From positions 62,001-126,000 of the forward strand of contig BQIU01000001.1 of the NCBI GenBank assembly GCA_021603905.1: 64,000 nt of DNA, written 5' to 3'. The DNA is from Nitrospirales bacterium. Lineage in GTDB: Bacteria > Nitrospirota > Nitrospiria > Nitrospirales > UBA8639. The notes under the pieces were generated by a model. It saw nothing but the letters and a program-made list of their open reading frames with translations, ran no database searches and was not told the origin of the DNA. The position numbers and the translations under genes are program-made. Below are positions 34,189 to 45,035 of the stretch, piece by piece. The stretch's first letter is position 1. Every line of letters starts with the position of its first letter.

Positions 34189-34944
34189 TTGACTCCCCTC
34201 CCCACAGACCTTGTCCACCCTTCACGTCAACAAACCGTTTTTGTTGCTGGCGGATCAGGAATTATCGGTCAGGCCATTTGTCGCTACTTTGGAGATCGCC
34301 AATGGCATGTCGGTATTCATTATTACCGAAATCACGAATCAGCAAATAACACGGCGCAACATATTCACGATGTTGGGGGGACAGCGGAACTGTACCAAGC
34401 CAATATCCAGGATTACAGCCAATGTGAGGCAATGCTTCAAACCTTTCACGAACAGTCTCATCAATGCAATGTGTTAATCTGGGCCATTGGAATCTCAGAG
34501 AGTCAGTTACTTGCTCGCACAACACCGGAGTCTTGGACCACCCACATCACGACAAACCTAACGGGATGCTTTCAATTCCTGAAAGCGTCCGCAGCAATTT
34601 TTGAACGACAACACCATGGTTCGGTTATCCTAATCGGTTCACTCTCTGGGATATTGGGAACTGTTGGGCAAGCGGCCTATGCTGCGTCGAAATCCGGGCT
34701 CATTGGATTAATGAAGAGCGTCGCAAAAGAATGGGCTCCCTGGCATATTCGAGTCAATGCCATTTTCCCAGGTTGGCATGCGTCACCACTTTCAAGAGCA
34801 GCATATTCTCCAGAGAAAAATTTTGACAATCATCTTCTCAAGAACACACCTGCGACAACAGATGTCGCCAAAGCCGTCTTTGAGTTAGCGCTCATGGAAA
34901 GCATGTCTGGACAAATCTGGAATCTCGATAGCCGAATTTGGTAA
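34189..34944 (+). CDS. short-chain dehydrogenase/reductase (FabG-like)
   Basis: A 251-residue SDR with TTG as the only sensible start. The NAD(P) motif is VAGGSGIIGQAI (GxxxGxG), followed by the NAG-like IWAIGIS, the catalytic Ser in LIGSLSGILG and YAASK (Tyr-xxx-Lys). It ends SMSGQIWNLDSRIW, matching the FabG-type tail 'ITGQ..xVDGG' only loosely. It lies 58 bases upstream of bioD on the same strand. The substrate is not known; 3-oxoacyl-ACP reduction is one option. Confidence 0.8.
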   Translation: MTPLPTDLVHPSRQQTVFVAGGSGIIGQAICRYFGDRQWHVGIHYYRNHESANNTAQHIHDVGGTAELYQANIQDYSQCEAMLQTFHEQSHQCNVLIWAIGISESQLLARTTPESWTTHITTNLTGCFQFLKASAAIFERQHHGSVILIGSLSGILGTVGQAAYAASKSGLIGLMKSVAKEWAPWHIRVNAIFPGWHASPLSRAAYSPEKNFDNHLLKNTPATTDVAKAVFELALMESMSGQIWNLDSRIW

Positions 34945-34999
34945 TCATTCAACAATGATCGAAAAGTACTTAACCTCTCGCGACAGAAATATCTCCTAA

Positions 35000-36353
<1,354 letters not shown>

Positions 36354-36363
36354 AGAAACGTGG

Positions 36364-37716
36364 TTACGAAACAGGACGCGAGGTCATCATTCGATCTAAG
36401 AACCGCGTTGACACCTGGCCTTTTTGAAAGTCTGGATGGTCAAGCACACGTCGATGTAGAGGAATTGTCGTCTTGACACCTTCAATAATGAATTCATCAA
36501 GCGCCCGTCTCGTCCTTGCAAGGGCTTCTTCACGATCACGTCCATACCCGATTAACTTCGCGACAAGTGAATCATAATATGGGTGAACGACTCCTAAGGT
36601 CTCCATAGCAGAGTCAACTCGAATTCCCGGTCCTCCTGGTGCATGATACCGTGAAACGATTCCAGGACTTGGGGTAAAACGATCAGGACATTCCGCATTG
36701 ACACGACATTCAATGGCATGACCGGTCACACGAATGTCTCGCTGGCTACATGACAATTGAAGACCGGCGGCAATTCGAATCTGCTCTTTGATGAGATCAA
36801 TACCGGTAATCATTTCGGTCACTGGGTGTTCGACTTGAATCCGTGTATTCACTTCCATAAAGTAAAATTTTCCATCACGATCAAGTAAAAACTCAACGGT
36901 CCCTGCATTATGATAATTCACGGATTTCATGACCTGGATCGCAACACGACCCATTTCCTTCCGCAACTGATCATTCATACCCGGGGACGGAGACTCTTCA
37001 ATTAACTTTTGATAACGTCGTTGGACAGAACAGTCTCGTTCATTCAGATGGACAATATGACCATGATGGTCAGCCAATACTTGGATTTCAATATGACGCG
37101 GATCTTGAAAGAATCGTTCAAGATAGACACCCCCATGACCAAATGACGACTCGGCTTCGCCTTGTGCCGCCTGCACCGCTGGCAATAGATCCTCCTCTTT
37201 CGTCACCACTCGCATCCCACGTCCTCCACCACCTGAAGACGCTTTCACAATGACCGGGTATCCAATATTTTTAGCAATCTTCTGACAGTCCTGGTCTGGA
37301 TCAATTTCACCATCACTTCCTGGAAGAACGGGAATACCAGCCTGCTTCAGTTGTTGACGGGCTTTGGACTTATCACCGAGGAGCGCAATATGCTCTGAAG
37401 AGGGCCCGATGAAGGTCAAGCCAATTGATTCACACACTTCGGCAAAGTGCGCATTCTCGGCTAAAAAACCATAGCCGGGATGAATAGCATCCACGCCCGT
37501 GACTTCTGCCGCACTCAATACATTGGGGATATTTCGATAACTCAGGGTCCCATCGGCCGGACCAATGCAAATATGCTCATCGGCTTGTCGTACAGGTAAT
37601 GAATCGGCATCGACATCCGAATAGACCACAACAGTTCGAATCCCAAGCTCACGACAGGCCCGAATGATACGAAGGGCAATTTCCCCACGATTTGCCACGA
37701 GAATTTTCTTAAACAC
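36364..37716 (-). CDS. accC: acetyl-CoA carboxylase, biotin carboxylase subunit
   Basis: A 450-residue protein with GTG start (GAGGATGAATC upstream). The N-terminal motif is KILVANRGEIALRIIRACRELG. ATP-grasp motifs are VIVKASSGGGGRGMRV, ERDCSVQRRYQKLIEESPSP and EVNTRIQVEHPVTEMITG. It carboxylates the biotin on AccB using ATP and bicarbonate, the first half of malonyl-CoA formation. It is separated from accB by 325 bases, unusual for this pair, so an internal promoter or processing is possible. accA and accD are not in the window. Confidence 0.95.
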   Translation of the reverse strand: MFKKILVANRGEIALRIIRACRELGIRTVVVYSDVDADSLPVRQADEHICIGPADGTLSYRNIPNVLSAAEVTGVDAIHPGYGFLAENAHFAEVCESIGLTFIGPSSEHIALLGDKSKARQQLKQAGIPVLPGSDGEIDPDQDCQKIAKNIGYPVIVKASSGGGGRGMRVVTKEEDLLPAVQAAQGEAESSFGHGGVYLERFFQDPRHIEIQVLADHHGHIVHLNERDCSVQRRYQKLIEESPSPGMNDQLRKEMGRVAIQVMKSVNYHNAGTVEFLLDRDGKFYFMEVNTRIQVEHPVTEMITGIDLIKEQIRIAAGLQLSCSQRDIRVTGHAIECRVNAECPDRFTPSPGIVSRYHAPGGPGIRVDSAMETLGVVHPYYDSLVAKLIGYGRDREEALARTRRALDEFIIEGVKTTIPLHRRVLDHPDFQKGQVSTRFLDRMMTSRPVS

Positions 37717-38041
37717 GATTCATCCTCTAACCTTCGAAAGTACGTGTAGCTGTGTCGGGAAATTTCATACAATAGATTCCCTCATCGTCACTGCACCGTG
37801 TCCCATTCTTCATCCGACGCATACCGTAACATATCCAAGTCACTTCGATCGACTTTATAGAGAGACTCTATCTGTCCCCTACCCATGGTCAGGACATGAA
37901 CAAACATGTGACTCATTGGCAATGATGTACGAAGTGATGCGAAAGTGAGAGGACACTTAAACTGAGGACATGCAGGCTGGATCCGCTATTCGTCAACAAA
38001 ACCAAAGCGCAGCATGCTAACATTTCATACAGCCAAAACGA
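37717..38041. other. 325-base spacer between accB and accC
   Basis: No gene or clear hairpin is seen here. On the minus strand a TTGACG-like box near 38 kb and TATTGT near 37.77 kb could be parts of promoters, but I could not join them into one. Confidence 0.35.
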
Positions 38042-38509
38042 TCAAACAGCAATCGGGTCAATGAGAAACAAGGTTTGCCCATACTCAACAGGCGTTGTGC
38101 TTTCGACTAACACTTTCATGATCTTTCCATCCGTTTCAGCTTCAATCTCATTCATGAGTTTCATCGCTTCAACGATACAGAGCACTTGCCCTTTTTTTAC
38201 ATAATCCCCTTCTTCGACATAGGCATCGGCATCAGGAGACGGCGAGCGATAAAACGTTCCGACAATTGGTGATGTCACCGCCATAAATTTCCCCTGATCT
38301 GCGGCTTTGACATGATGGGAAAATGGCTCAGATACCGCAATGTCAACTGACGGCTCGGCCGGCTCGGCAGAAGCCATGGAGACAAGCGGAGTCGGCTCTC
38401 GTCTCACACGAATCCGTACACCTTTTTTTTCAATTTCTAATTCAGTCAGTTGGTGCTGATTCAAAAGGTTAATGAGCGATTCAATTTCTTCTCGCTGCGT
38501 GTCACTCAT
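38042..38509 (-). CDS. accB: acetyl-CoA carboxylase, biotin carboxyl carrier protein
   Basis: A 155-residue protein. The N-terminal helix (ESLINLLNQHQLTELEIEKKGVRIRVRRE) is followed by an Ala/Pro/Glu/Ser linker (42-75) and the biotinyl domain (76-155) with the attachment motif EAMKLMNEIE (biotin on the Lys). It carries carboxybiotin between AccC and the transferase. It sits 86 bases after efp in the operon. Confidence 0.95.
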   Translation of the reverse strand: MSDTQREEIESLINLLNQHQLTELEIEKKGVRIRVRREPTPLVSMASAEPAEPSVDIAVSEPFSHHVKAADQGKFMAVTSPIVGTFYRSPSPDADAYVEEGDYVKKGQVLCIVEAMKLMNEIEAETDGKIMKVLVESTTPVEYGQTLFLIDPIAV

Positions 38510-38595
38510 ATGTCAACATCACCATTGTTAGGATACAAAAACCCCGATCATTTCATACCAGAACGAGCAAGAGATACTTTATGCCAATCCCTGCC

Positions 38596-39156
38596 TTATC
38601 GTACACGCTCCACATATTCTCGTGTTCGCGTGTCAACTTTAATAACTTCACCGGCTTCAAGATAAAGTGGGACTTTAATCACGGCTCCGGTTTCGACAAC
38701 AGCAGGCTTGGTTCCACCGGAAGCGGTATCCCCACGAATACCGGGATCGGCTTCGACAACTTTCAATTCCAAGAAAATTGGCAACTCAACTGAAATCGGT
38801 TCGTCATGATAGAGAAAAATTTTCACATTCGTATTTTCTTTGAGAAGATCCGTATTCTCTCCGAGTTGGGACTTTTGATAGCTGAACTGTTCATAGCTCG
38901 ACGTATCCATAAAAGAATACTCTTCACCACCACAATATAAAAACTGCATTTCTCGCTCTTCAAGATTAGGTTCTTGAAACTTTTCACCGGAACGGAATGT
39001 TCGATCAATGACATTACCTGTTCGATAGGCTTTGAGTTTGGTCCTGACAAATGCTCCGCCCTTTCCGGGCTTCACATGTTGAAACTCAACAATGTAGTAG
39101 GGAACTCCATCAATTTCTAATCGAGTACCACTTCGAAATTCAGACGTTGAAATCAC
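38596..39156 (-). CDS. efp: translation elongation factor P
   Basis: A 186-residue EF-P of normal length with three beta domains. The loop HVKPGKGGAFVRTKLK holds Lys32, the site that is beta-lysylated or otherwise modified in other bacteria. The C-terminal part (FRSGEKFQEPNLEEREMQFLYCGGEEY and FLELKVVEADPGIRGDTASGGTKPA) is typical. It prevents stalling at polyproline. It has a GTG start that overlaps the aroQ stop (GTGA). No epmA or epmB is visible. Confidence 0.95.
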   Translation of the reverse strand: MISTSEFRSGTRLEIDGVPYYIVEFQHVKPGKGGAFVRTKLKAYRTGNVIDRTFRSGEKFQEPNLEEREMQFLYCGGEEYSFMDTSSYEQFSYQKSQLGENTDLLKENTNVKIFLYHDEPISVELPIFLELKVVEADPGIRGDTASGGTKPAVVETGAVIKVPLYLEAGEVIKVDTRTREYVERVR

Positions 39157-39647
39157 GATCGCATGGCTCCTCTATCAAGATGTTTGATTTCTTTTTTTTC
39201 ATCAGGACTTTTCATTCGCAAATAATCTATGGCCGCCTGAACGCCGAGAAGATAACTGGTCGCTGCAAATCCAGATATTTGCCCAAGAGCCACCGGAGCA
39301 ATCAATGAGCGTTTTCGGAATGGTTCTCGCCGGTGGATATTCGATAAATGCACTTCCACGGCCGGAATCCCCACTGCCACGATGGCATCTCGTATGGCAA
39401 TACTCGTGTGCGTATAGGCTGCCGGGTTGATCACCAGGGCCTGAAACTGTCCATGAGTTTCTTGAATCCATGTCACTAACTCCCCCTCATGATTTGACTG
39501 CCGGGCTTCGACATGGACGCCTTCTCGCCGTGCCAATTGGCCAATGGCCATATTCACTTCATTTAATGTTTGCACACCATAAATCGACTTTTCACGCGTA
39601 CCAAGCAAATTTAAATTTGGCCCATGTAGCACAAGGATTCGAAACAT
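39153..39647 (-). CDS. aroQ: 3-dehydroquinate dehydratase, type II
   Basis: A 164-residue enzyme with the type II signature LHGPNLNLLGTREKSIYG (catalytic Tyr near residue 23), NHEGELVTWIQE, INPAAYTHTSIAIRDAI and EVHLSNIHRREPFR. It makes 3-dehydroshikimate in the shikimate pathway. It is the first gene of the operon, with GAGGATACACTCC upstream. About 15 residues at the C terminus exceed the usual length. Confidence 0.95.
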   Translation of the reverse strand: MFRILVLHGPNLNLLGTREKSIYGVQTLNEVNMAIGQLARREGVHVEARQSNHEGELVTWIQETHGQFQALVINPAAYTHTSIAIRDAIVAVGIPAVEVHLSNIHRREPFRKRSLIAPVALGQISGFAATSYLLGVQAAIDYLRMKSPDEKKEIKHLDRGAMRS

Positions 39648-39805
39648 GGAGTGTATCCTCAGTACGCTGATTTAAGGGATTGCAATACCACGCACATATG
39701 CTCGCGTAGTTCATCACACAATGGCAGGGACGGGATGGATTCTAGCAGGCATCTCCTAAGGGGTCAACGCGGGAATACCATCAGAAAGCAAGGTGGCCGA
39801 CTCAG

Positions 39806-41314
39806 TTACTCAATATTATTCTCCCAAGATGAAGCGGAAATTGCGGCAGCTTTCTCTTGAAGCACATGTCGAAGCGTGAGCATGCCTAACGTATCTCGAG
39901 CGCAATAGTCTCGTAACTCTGAAGCCATACGTGAACGCTCGATGAGATCCGGCTCCTCAAAAGCCATTTGACGATACACGACTGAAGCCATCGCTCCATT
40001 TTGTACTGAAAGATCACCATAGGCCATATGTGGAACCAGGGCAGGCAACACCGCCTTGATCGATAATGACCCATGAAAGTTCGGATGATAATAATGCTGC
40101 TGGATAATCGCAAAGAGATCCCACAAACGCTCAACAATCTTGAGTAGATCATCTTTCAACAACGGAAAGGCTTCGGCCAATGACAGCAGGATATGGCGCT
40201 CATTTTCGGAATAGACGCAAATGGTCCCCGTGTCACCCACAGTCGCAATAATACTCTTCGCAACCTCCTCCCGAGGGTCCTTTGGTTCAGTACACAGATA
40301 GGCATCATGCAGAACGCTTCCATTTTCATGTTCAATGTGATTCGACCACTGAATGGGAATAGGACGATAGGGACGTGTGCCAGGGTAAGGCGGAATCGCC
40401 GGCATAAACATTTCAAAGTCGAGATGATGAACGGGATAGACCACCGACTGCATGATGTTTGAAAATTCCGGAGATATCCACTCCACATGATCTTTCATCC
40501 GTTGTTGAAGAACCGTGAGATTAAATCCGGCTGGAATTTCATCAATGGTCTCAATACCCTGAGCTTCAAGATCTTTGAAGGTTTGCCGGCTTCCAGGTAG
40601 ATGATAGATCCAACGATCTGGTTTCTCTTTTGTACAATTCGCCCAGAACGGACAGGCATAGGGGGTATGACAATGACCATCTGGAGCAATAGAGGGAGGG
40701 AATGGTGCACGCAATATCTGCCGCATTTCCTCTAATTGCTTATGAACGTTCGCTGCTCGCTCCATTACCACCTCGGTCAAGTCTTCGATTATAAATAACG
40801 CCTCTAAGTCCAGAGGTCCACCTTCATACACATAACGCGTATTCAGATGCATTAAGCCAAAGCCGACCAATTGAATGCCTGCTCCAAGAAGGACTTCGGC
40901 CTGAACGGCTAAATCATGAATATGAATGGGTTTGACTTTCGCCGTCGATTTTACTTCAATGAGTTTCCAGGTATCATGTTCTACACGTTCCAAAATATCA
41001 GCACGGACCAGCGTTCCCTGCCATTCAAATGCTCCTTCAAAAATGACCGAAGTCGTTTGATCCTCAACCAGTTCTGTGGTTCGACGTAAGGCCGCACTTG
41101 TCTGTCGATATGTTTCTGTGACAAGAATGCCATGAGGAAACCGGCGTCGGGCAATTTCCCCAATCTCCGTCCCCATGTTCATGATCGCCTGACGTTCAGG
41201 ATCAATCTCACCAGCCAATTCTGGAGTATGCACTTCATAGTACAATCGTTTTGTACACTGAAGACCTGACAAAAACTTACTTTTTGATAACCGAATGGGC
41301 AACGAAAACGTCAC
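39806..41314 (-). CDS. DUF2779 protein with PD-(D/E)xK nuclease and Fe-S-like cysteines
   Basis: A 502-residue protein with a GTG start. Residues 10-240 contain a RecB/Cas4-like nuclease core: FLSGLQCTKRLYYE (first Cys), FEGAFEWQGTLVRADILER, then KLIEVKSTAKVK (catalytic E-x-K). The cysteine set CHTPYACPFWANC (near 225-237) could, with the first Cys, form an iron-sulfur cluster as in Cas4/AddB. Residues 310-430 hold the DUF2779 part with an exonuclease-like motif VHHLDFEMF. It is probably a DNA processing or repair enzyme. No cas genes adjoin. Confidence 0.75.
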   Translation of the reverse strand: MTFSLPIRLSKSKFLSGLQCTKRLYYEVHTPELAGEIDPERQAIMNMGTEIGEIARRRFPHGILVTETYRQTSAALRRTTELVEDQTTSVIFEGAFEWQGTLVRADILERVEHDTWKLIEVKSTAKVKPIHIHDLAVQAEVLLGAGIQLVGFGLMHLNTRYVYEGGPLDLEALFIIEDLTEVVMERAANVHKQLEEMRQILRAPFPPSIAPDGHCHTPYACPFWANCTKEKPDRWIYHLPGSRQTFKDLEAQGIETIDEIPAGFNLTVLQQRMKDHVEWISPEFSNIMQSVVYPVHHLDFEMFMPAIPPYPGTRPYRPIPIQWSNHIEHENGSVLHDAYLCTEPKDPREEVAKSIIATVGDTGTICVYSENERHILLSLAEAFPLLKDDLLKIVERLWDLFAIIQQHYYHPNFHGSLSIKAVLPALVPHMAYGDLSVQNGAMASVVYRQMAFEEPDLIERSRMASELRDYCARDTLGMLTLRHVLQEKAAAISASSWENNIE

Positions 41315-41477
41315 AAGGTTTATCCTGTTCTCAATATCTGAACAACAATCTCAATCGTCTTGCCAAAGACAAGTCGTGCTCTATACGATCTGAAGGCAGG
41401 TACATGTTTGATGACAACATTTTCTAAACATCCACAGTCGCCTCGATTACAAAAGACAAGGCGAAACGTCCCACGAG

Positions 41478-41765
41478 TTGGCCGATTTGATTTCGACCAT
41501 TTTAGACTCGGCCTTCTCTATCCCTGGAACCACTATTCGTATCGGCCTCGACCCATTATTAGGCTTGATACCCGGAATTGGAGATTGTCTCTCAAATCTT
41601 ATCGGATCATCACTTCTCTTTTTGGCTTCTCGCTCAGACGTATCAGGCATTGTTATATTCCGTATAGCCTTCAACATTTTTCTCAATATGGTCATTGGAG
41701 CTATTCCCGTGATTGGAGACCTGTTTTCCATATGGTTTAAAAATTTGGTATCTTCTGACTCATGA
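41478..41765 (+). CDS. DUF4112 protein, short second copy
   Basis: A 95-residue DUF4112 protein beginning with TTG. It matches the protein at 6597-7070: FSIPGTTIRIGLDPLLGLIPGIGDCLSNLIG against FNIPGTSIQIGLDPVIGLIPGIGDFLTSLAG, and GAIPVIGDLFSIWFKN against GAIPVFGDLFSIWFKS. It stops soon after that block, so it lacks the last 60 residues and extra membrane segment of the longer copy. The upstream frame is open to 41415 without a better start, and no strong ribosome site precedes the TTG. It may be a natural short form or a remnant. Confidence 0.6.
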   Translation: MADLISTILDSAFSIPGTTIRIGLDPLLGLIPGIGDCLSNLIGSSLLFLASRSDVSGIVIFRIAFNIFLNMVIGAIPVIGDLFSIWFKNLVSSDS

Positions 41766-42277
41766 GAATTATTTGGGAATCTTTGGCGTAAGTCGTTAAG
41801 TCTCTGCCTTTTCTCCTCATAATCATCACCCCTGACAAGAAGACTTCGCCAGCCAAACCCTCAAGAACACCAATATTTCTCTCAAATCGTCCCTCCCGGG
41901 CATTCTATGTATATTCTGTTCATAACTAGTAAATTTAAAGGAAAATCATTCATGACCTTCAATCAGAGGTGAAAATCGCCTTCACGTTATACAGTAAATA
42001 ATTCGTAAGAGATTGGCATAAACTCACGAAAAATTGGCAACTATACTATTTGCATCTCTCGCGTTACTGTCATAACAACCTTGCAGGATAGCAAGAAGAT
42101 AAGAATTTTCACTATCCACAAAAACTGGGGAAAAACTCTTCATAATCCTGTTCATAACTCCTTTGCATACTCTTAGAAAGCTTAATCCAGCAAATTGCCT
42201 ATTTTTAAGGCAACTTTCAAAAACTATAGAGTTGTCCCACGAGTGATACACTTCGTTAGCACTTTTTTGAAACATTT
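41766..42277. other. intergenic region, no gene seen
   Basis: The 512 bases between the DUF4112 copy and the end of hemW are A/T-rich with only chance frames. I see no hairpin or repeat worth naming. Confidence 0.4.
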
Positions 42278-43468
42278 CTACGACAATTGTAGAGCAAGGG
42301 TATCGATAAACTGACGTCCAAGTGATGTCACTTTCAAATACTGATGGTCAACTGACAACAAACCATCTTCGATTAAACGATCAACCGTTGATTGCCACAA
42401 TTGATCGTTCTCGAATATCGTTAACTCGTGAATGGGGACTCCTTTGTTCAAGCGTAACCCAAAAATCACTCGTTCTCGTGCCACATCCTTTACCGACAAC
42501 GCATCAAGAAAGTCTACAGGCAAGTCTTGTGTCTGTAATGAATGTGAATAGGTAGAGAGATCTGAAATGTTTCCAAATCTCATACCACAAACATAGGATT
42601 GAGCACTGGGCCCTAAGCCGAGATAGTCCAATCCAGACCAATATCGAAGATTATGTTGACACTCCCATCCTGCCTTTGCAAAATTCGAAACTTCATACTG
42701 GTAATATCCTGCGGACTCCAAGCAGGTGACGGCCTGCTCATGCATCGCCGTTTCTAACTCAACGTCACGGCTCCCCAATTTCCCCTCACGAACATCTCGA
42801 TGAAACTTCGTTCCTTCTTCGATCGTTAACGCATAGCACGACAGGTGAGTCGGAAAAAGTTCGAGGACTTTTTCCAATGAATATTGCCATGTTTCGAGCG
42901 TTTGCCCAGGTAGTCCATACATGACATCAAGACTCACATTTGTAAACCCGCTATCTTTCACATCTGCCATAGCACGACTTACCGTCTCCATCTGCCCTAA
43001 CCGACCTAACTGTTGCCATTCAGATTCTTCCAGCGATTGCACGCCTAAACTTAGTCGGGTCACTCCAGCATCATGCAACTCTTGAAGACTCGACCGACTG
43101 ACCGTCTCAGGATCAGCCTCAATGGTGATTTCAGCCGCAGGATCGACCGTAAAATGTTGATGGATGAGATCAAGAATAGAAGCAAGCTGGACTGACTCGA
43201 GGGATGTGGGTGTTCCTCCACCAAAGTAGATGGTCGAAATTGGAAAACGATGACAGGTCTCGCTTTGCGAATACAATGAAATTTCTTGTGCTAATGCGGA
43301 TAAAAAGTCTTGAATGCGGTTTTCCCGATGAGACGTAAGATAAAAGGCGCAAAAGTGACAGCGCTTCTGACAAAAAGGTATATGAACATACAATCCGAGG
43401 TCACGGGCCTTAAAGTCCATATGTATTCGTTGACATAACGTGTCCCAGATAGGTTCCATGCGGCTCAT
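42278..43468 (-). CDS. hemW: HemW-like radical SAM heme chaperone
   Basis: A 396-residue radical SAM protein with the cluster motif HIPFCQKRCHFCAF (CxxxCxxC), preceded by GLYVHIP. SAM-binding motifs are FGGGTPTSLE and ITIEADPETV, and HemW features include RLSLGVQSLEESEWQQLGR and DVMYGLPGQTLETWQ. These proteins were labelled coproporphyrinogen oxidase-like (HemN) but HemW acts in heme handling. Met4 or Met17 are other possible starts. Confidence 0.9.
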   Translation of the reverse strand: MSRMEPIWDTLCQRIHMDFKARDLGLYVHIPFCQKRCHFCAFYLTSHRENRIQDFLSALAQEISLYSQSETCHRFPISTIYFGGGTPTSLESVQLASILDLIHQHFTVDPAAEITIEADPETVSRSSLQELHDAGVTRLSLGVQSLEESEWQQLGRLGQMETVSRAMADVKDSGFTNVSLDVMYGLPGQTLETWQYSLEKVLELFPTHLSCYALTIEEGTKFHRDVREGKLGSRDVELETAMHEQAVTCLESAGYYQYEVSNFAKAGWECQHNLRYWSGLDYLGLGPSAQSYVCGMRFGNISDLSTYSHSLQTQDLPVDFLDALSVKDVARERVIFGLRLNKGVPIHELTIFENDQLWQSTVDRLIEDGLLSVDHQYLKVTSLGRQFIDTLALQLS

Positions 43469-43571
43469 ATCTTTTGACTTCTTCTCATAAAGCCCTACAG
43501 GTCAAGGCACATTGGTTCTATACAAACTAGACACATCAGGTGACTCGCATTGAACATATATTCGTCACTTC

Positions 43572-44306
43572 TCACTGATCTTGTTTCTGACTTTTGAAAA
43601 ATTGCTCTCGATAAATCGGGCAGGAGCCTTTCTCACGTACAATTTTGGTCACTTCCTTCACCATGGTTTTATGGCCACAAACATACACCGCAAGATCTTC
43701 GACGGACGAAAGATTCGCAACCAACGCAGTGACGCGACCCGTCTCCCCCTTCCAGCTCGATTGCGCACGTGAGAGTGTCGTGACAAAAGAAAAACACGCA
43801 TGCGTATCAGCCAACGCTTGCAATTCTTCTTGATAGTAGACATCCCGCTCACTCCGAAGCCCCCAAAATAATGTAATCAAGTGTGATGGTGTTGCTTCAA
43901 AGAGTGTATGTAACATAGACAAAAATGGGGCGATACCGGTGCCTGTCGCCACAAAAAGCCTATTGCGACTCTCAGCACGATTGAGATGAAAGGAACCATG
44001 CGGCCCTTGAAATCGAACCATCGCACCTTCTGATAGTTCAAATAAGTAGGTAGAACCAATTCCTTGATCGGCCAGACTGAGAAGAAGGGTTAATCGTGTG
44101 GATTGAATGGGAGATGAGGCAAGGGAATAGTATCTCACAGGTGGCGTTTGGGTGTTAGACGACTCGATTTCTATCGCAATGGCTTGGCCTGGGAGAAAAT
44201 TAAGTTTACCGGAACTCGGTTCGACGATACTGAGCGTTAATTCACGAATATTAGGAGCTAAATCCAGAATTTTTTCAATGCGAGCCGTATATCTCGAGGG
44301 CTTCAT
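43572..44306 (-). CDS. ferredoxin-NADP reductase-type FAD oxidoreductase
   Basis: A 244-residue flavoprotein from ATG at 44306; an in-frame GTG at 44378 would add 24 residues that match nothing. The FAD motif is RYYSLASSPI and the NAD(P) motif GTGIAPFLSMLHTLF, with LFWGLRSERDVYY and VYVCGHKTMVKEV near the C terminus. It belongs to the ferredoxin reductase/oxygenase-reductase superfamily. The electron partner is unknown; no ferredoxin or oxygenase gene is adjacent. Confidence 0.85.
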   Translation of the reverse strand: MKPSRYTARIEKILDLAPNIRELTLSIVEPSSGKLNFLPGQAIAIEIESSNTQTPPVRYYSLASSPIQSTRLTLLLSLADQGIGSTYLFELSEGAMVRFQGPHGSFHLNRAESRNRLFVATGTGIAPFLSMLHTLFEATPSHLITLFWGLRSERDVYYQEELQALADTHACFSFVTTLSRAQSSWKGETGRVTALVANLSSVEDLAVYVCGHKTMVKEVTKIVREKGSCPIYREQFFKSQKQDQ

Positions 44307-44578
44307 AGCTGAAGAATGTAGTAGATTCTGTGAGTCGATAACAACCTCCGTTCCTTGTGACACACTAAGATAAAACACCGTGACAGGCCATGCGTCTCAT
44401 TCGCATCTGATGTGTTTCTCTTTGAGAAACCTGATATACTTCCACTGAATTCAAAAAAGGTCTGCTTGGGCCAGCTTGACAAACTCAGCGTCATAACGAC
44501 TTTGAATATTAGAATTTAATTAAATCGGTTATAGCATGTCTGAGGCTTTATGAACCCTCTATCCATCACGAGAAATAT

Positions 44579-44980
44579 ATGAAAGAGAAAATTAAAAAAT
44601 CTGATGACGAATGGAAGCAAAATCTCACACCAGAACAGTTTCATGTGACGAGGCAACATGGAACAGAACCTGCATTTACCGGACAATTCTATAATCATAA
44701 GGATGCGGGGCTCTATCAATGTGTCTGCTGTGGAAGTCCGTTATTTCGATCAGAGCATAAGTTTGACTCCGGAACCGGGTGGCCAAGCTTTACCATGCCG
44801 GTTGAACCAGAAGCCATTGAGGCAGAGCATGATCACACGTATGGAATGACAAGAACCGAGGTCCTTTGTGCCACTTGCGATGCACATTTAGGTCATGTCT
44901 TTGACGATGGCCCTCTCCCTACAGGACAACGTTATTGCATCAACTCTGCATCACTGCGTTTCAAAGAAGAGAGTCCATAG
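44579..44980 (+). CDS. msrB: peptide-methionine (R)-S-oxide reductase
   Basis: A 133-residue MsrB. Zn-binding CxxC pairs are CVCCGS and CATCDAHLGHVFDDGP. The substrate region is FDSGTGWPSF, and the catalytic Cys lies in RYCINSASLRF. It repairs oxidised methionine (R form) in the cytoplasm. It starts with a moderate ribosome site (CGAGAAAT). The small gene at 45036 follows on the same strand. Confidence 0.95.
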   Translation: MKEKIKKSDDEWKQNLTPEQFHVTRQHGTEPAFTGQFYNHKDAGLYQCVCCGSPLFRSEHKFDSGTGWPSFTMPVEPEAIEAEHDHTYGMTRTEVLCATCDAHLGHVFDDGPLPTGQRYCINSASLRFKEESP

Positions 44981-45035
44981 ACATGGCTAGACCGGAAGTC
45001 CTCTTTACGGACAGCTGTATGATCGGGTCATCTCA

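Noticed and set aside
36354-36363. TPP riboswitch before thiE
   Set aside because: Only 10 bases separate accC and thiE, so there is no room for one there.
41360-41740. 126-residue rightward frame over the second DUF4112 gene
   Set aside because: Its composition is Arg/Tyr/His-rich as expected from a shifted frame of a real gene. The DUF4112 frame explains the region.
42024-42275. 83-residue leftward frame after hemW
   Set aside because: No ribosome site, no family features, and it lies in A/T-rich intergenic sequence.
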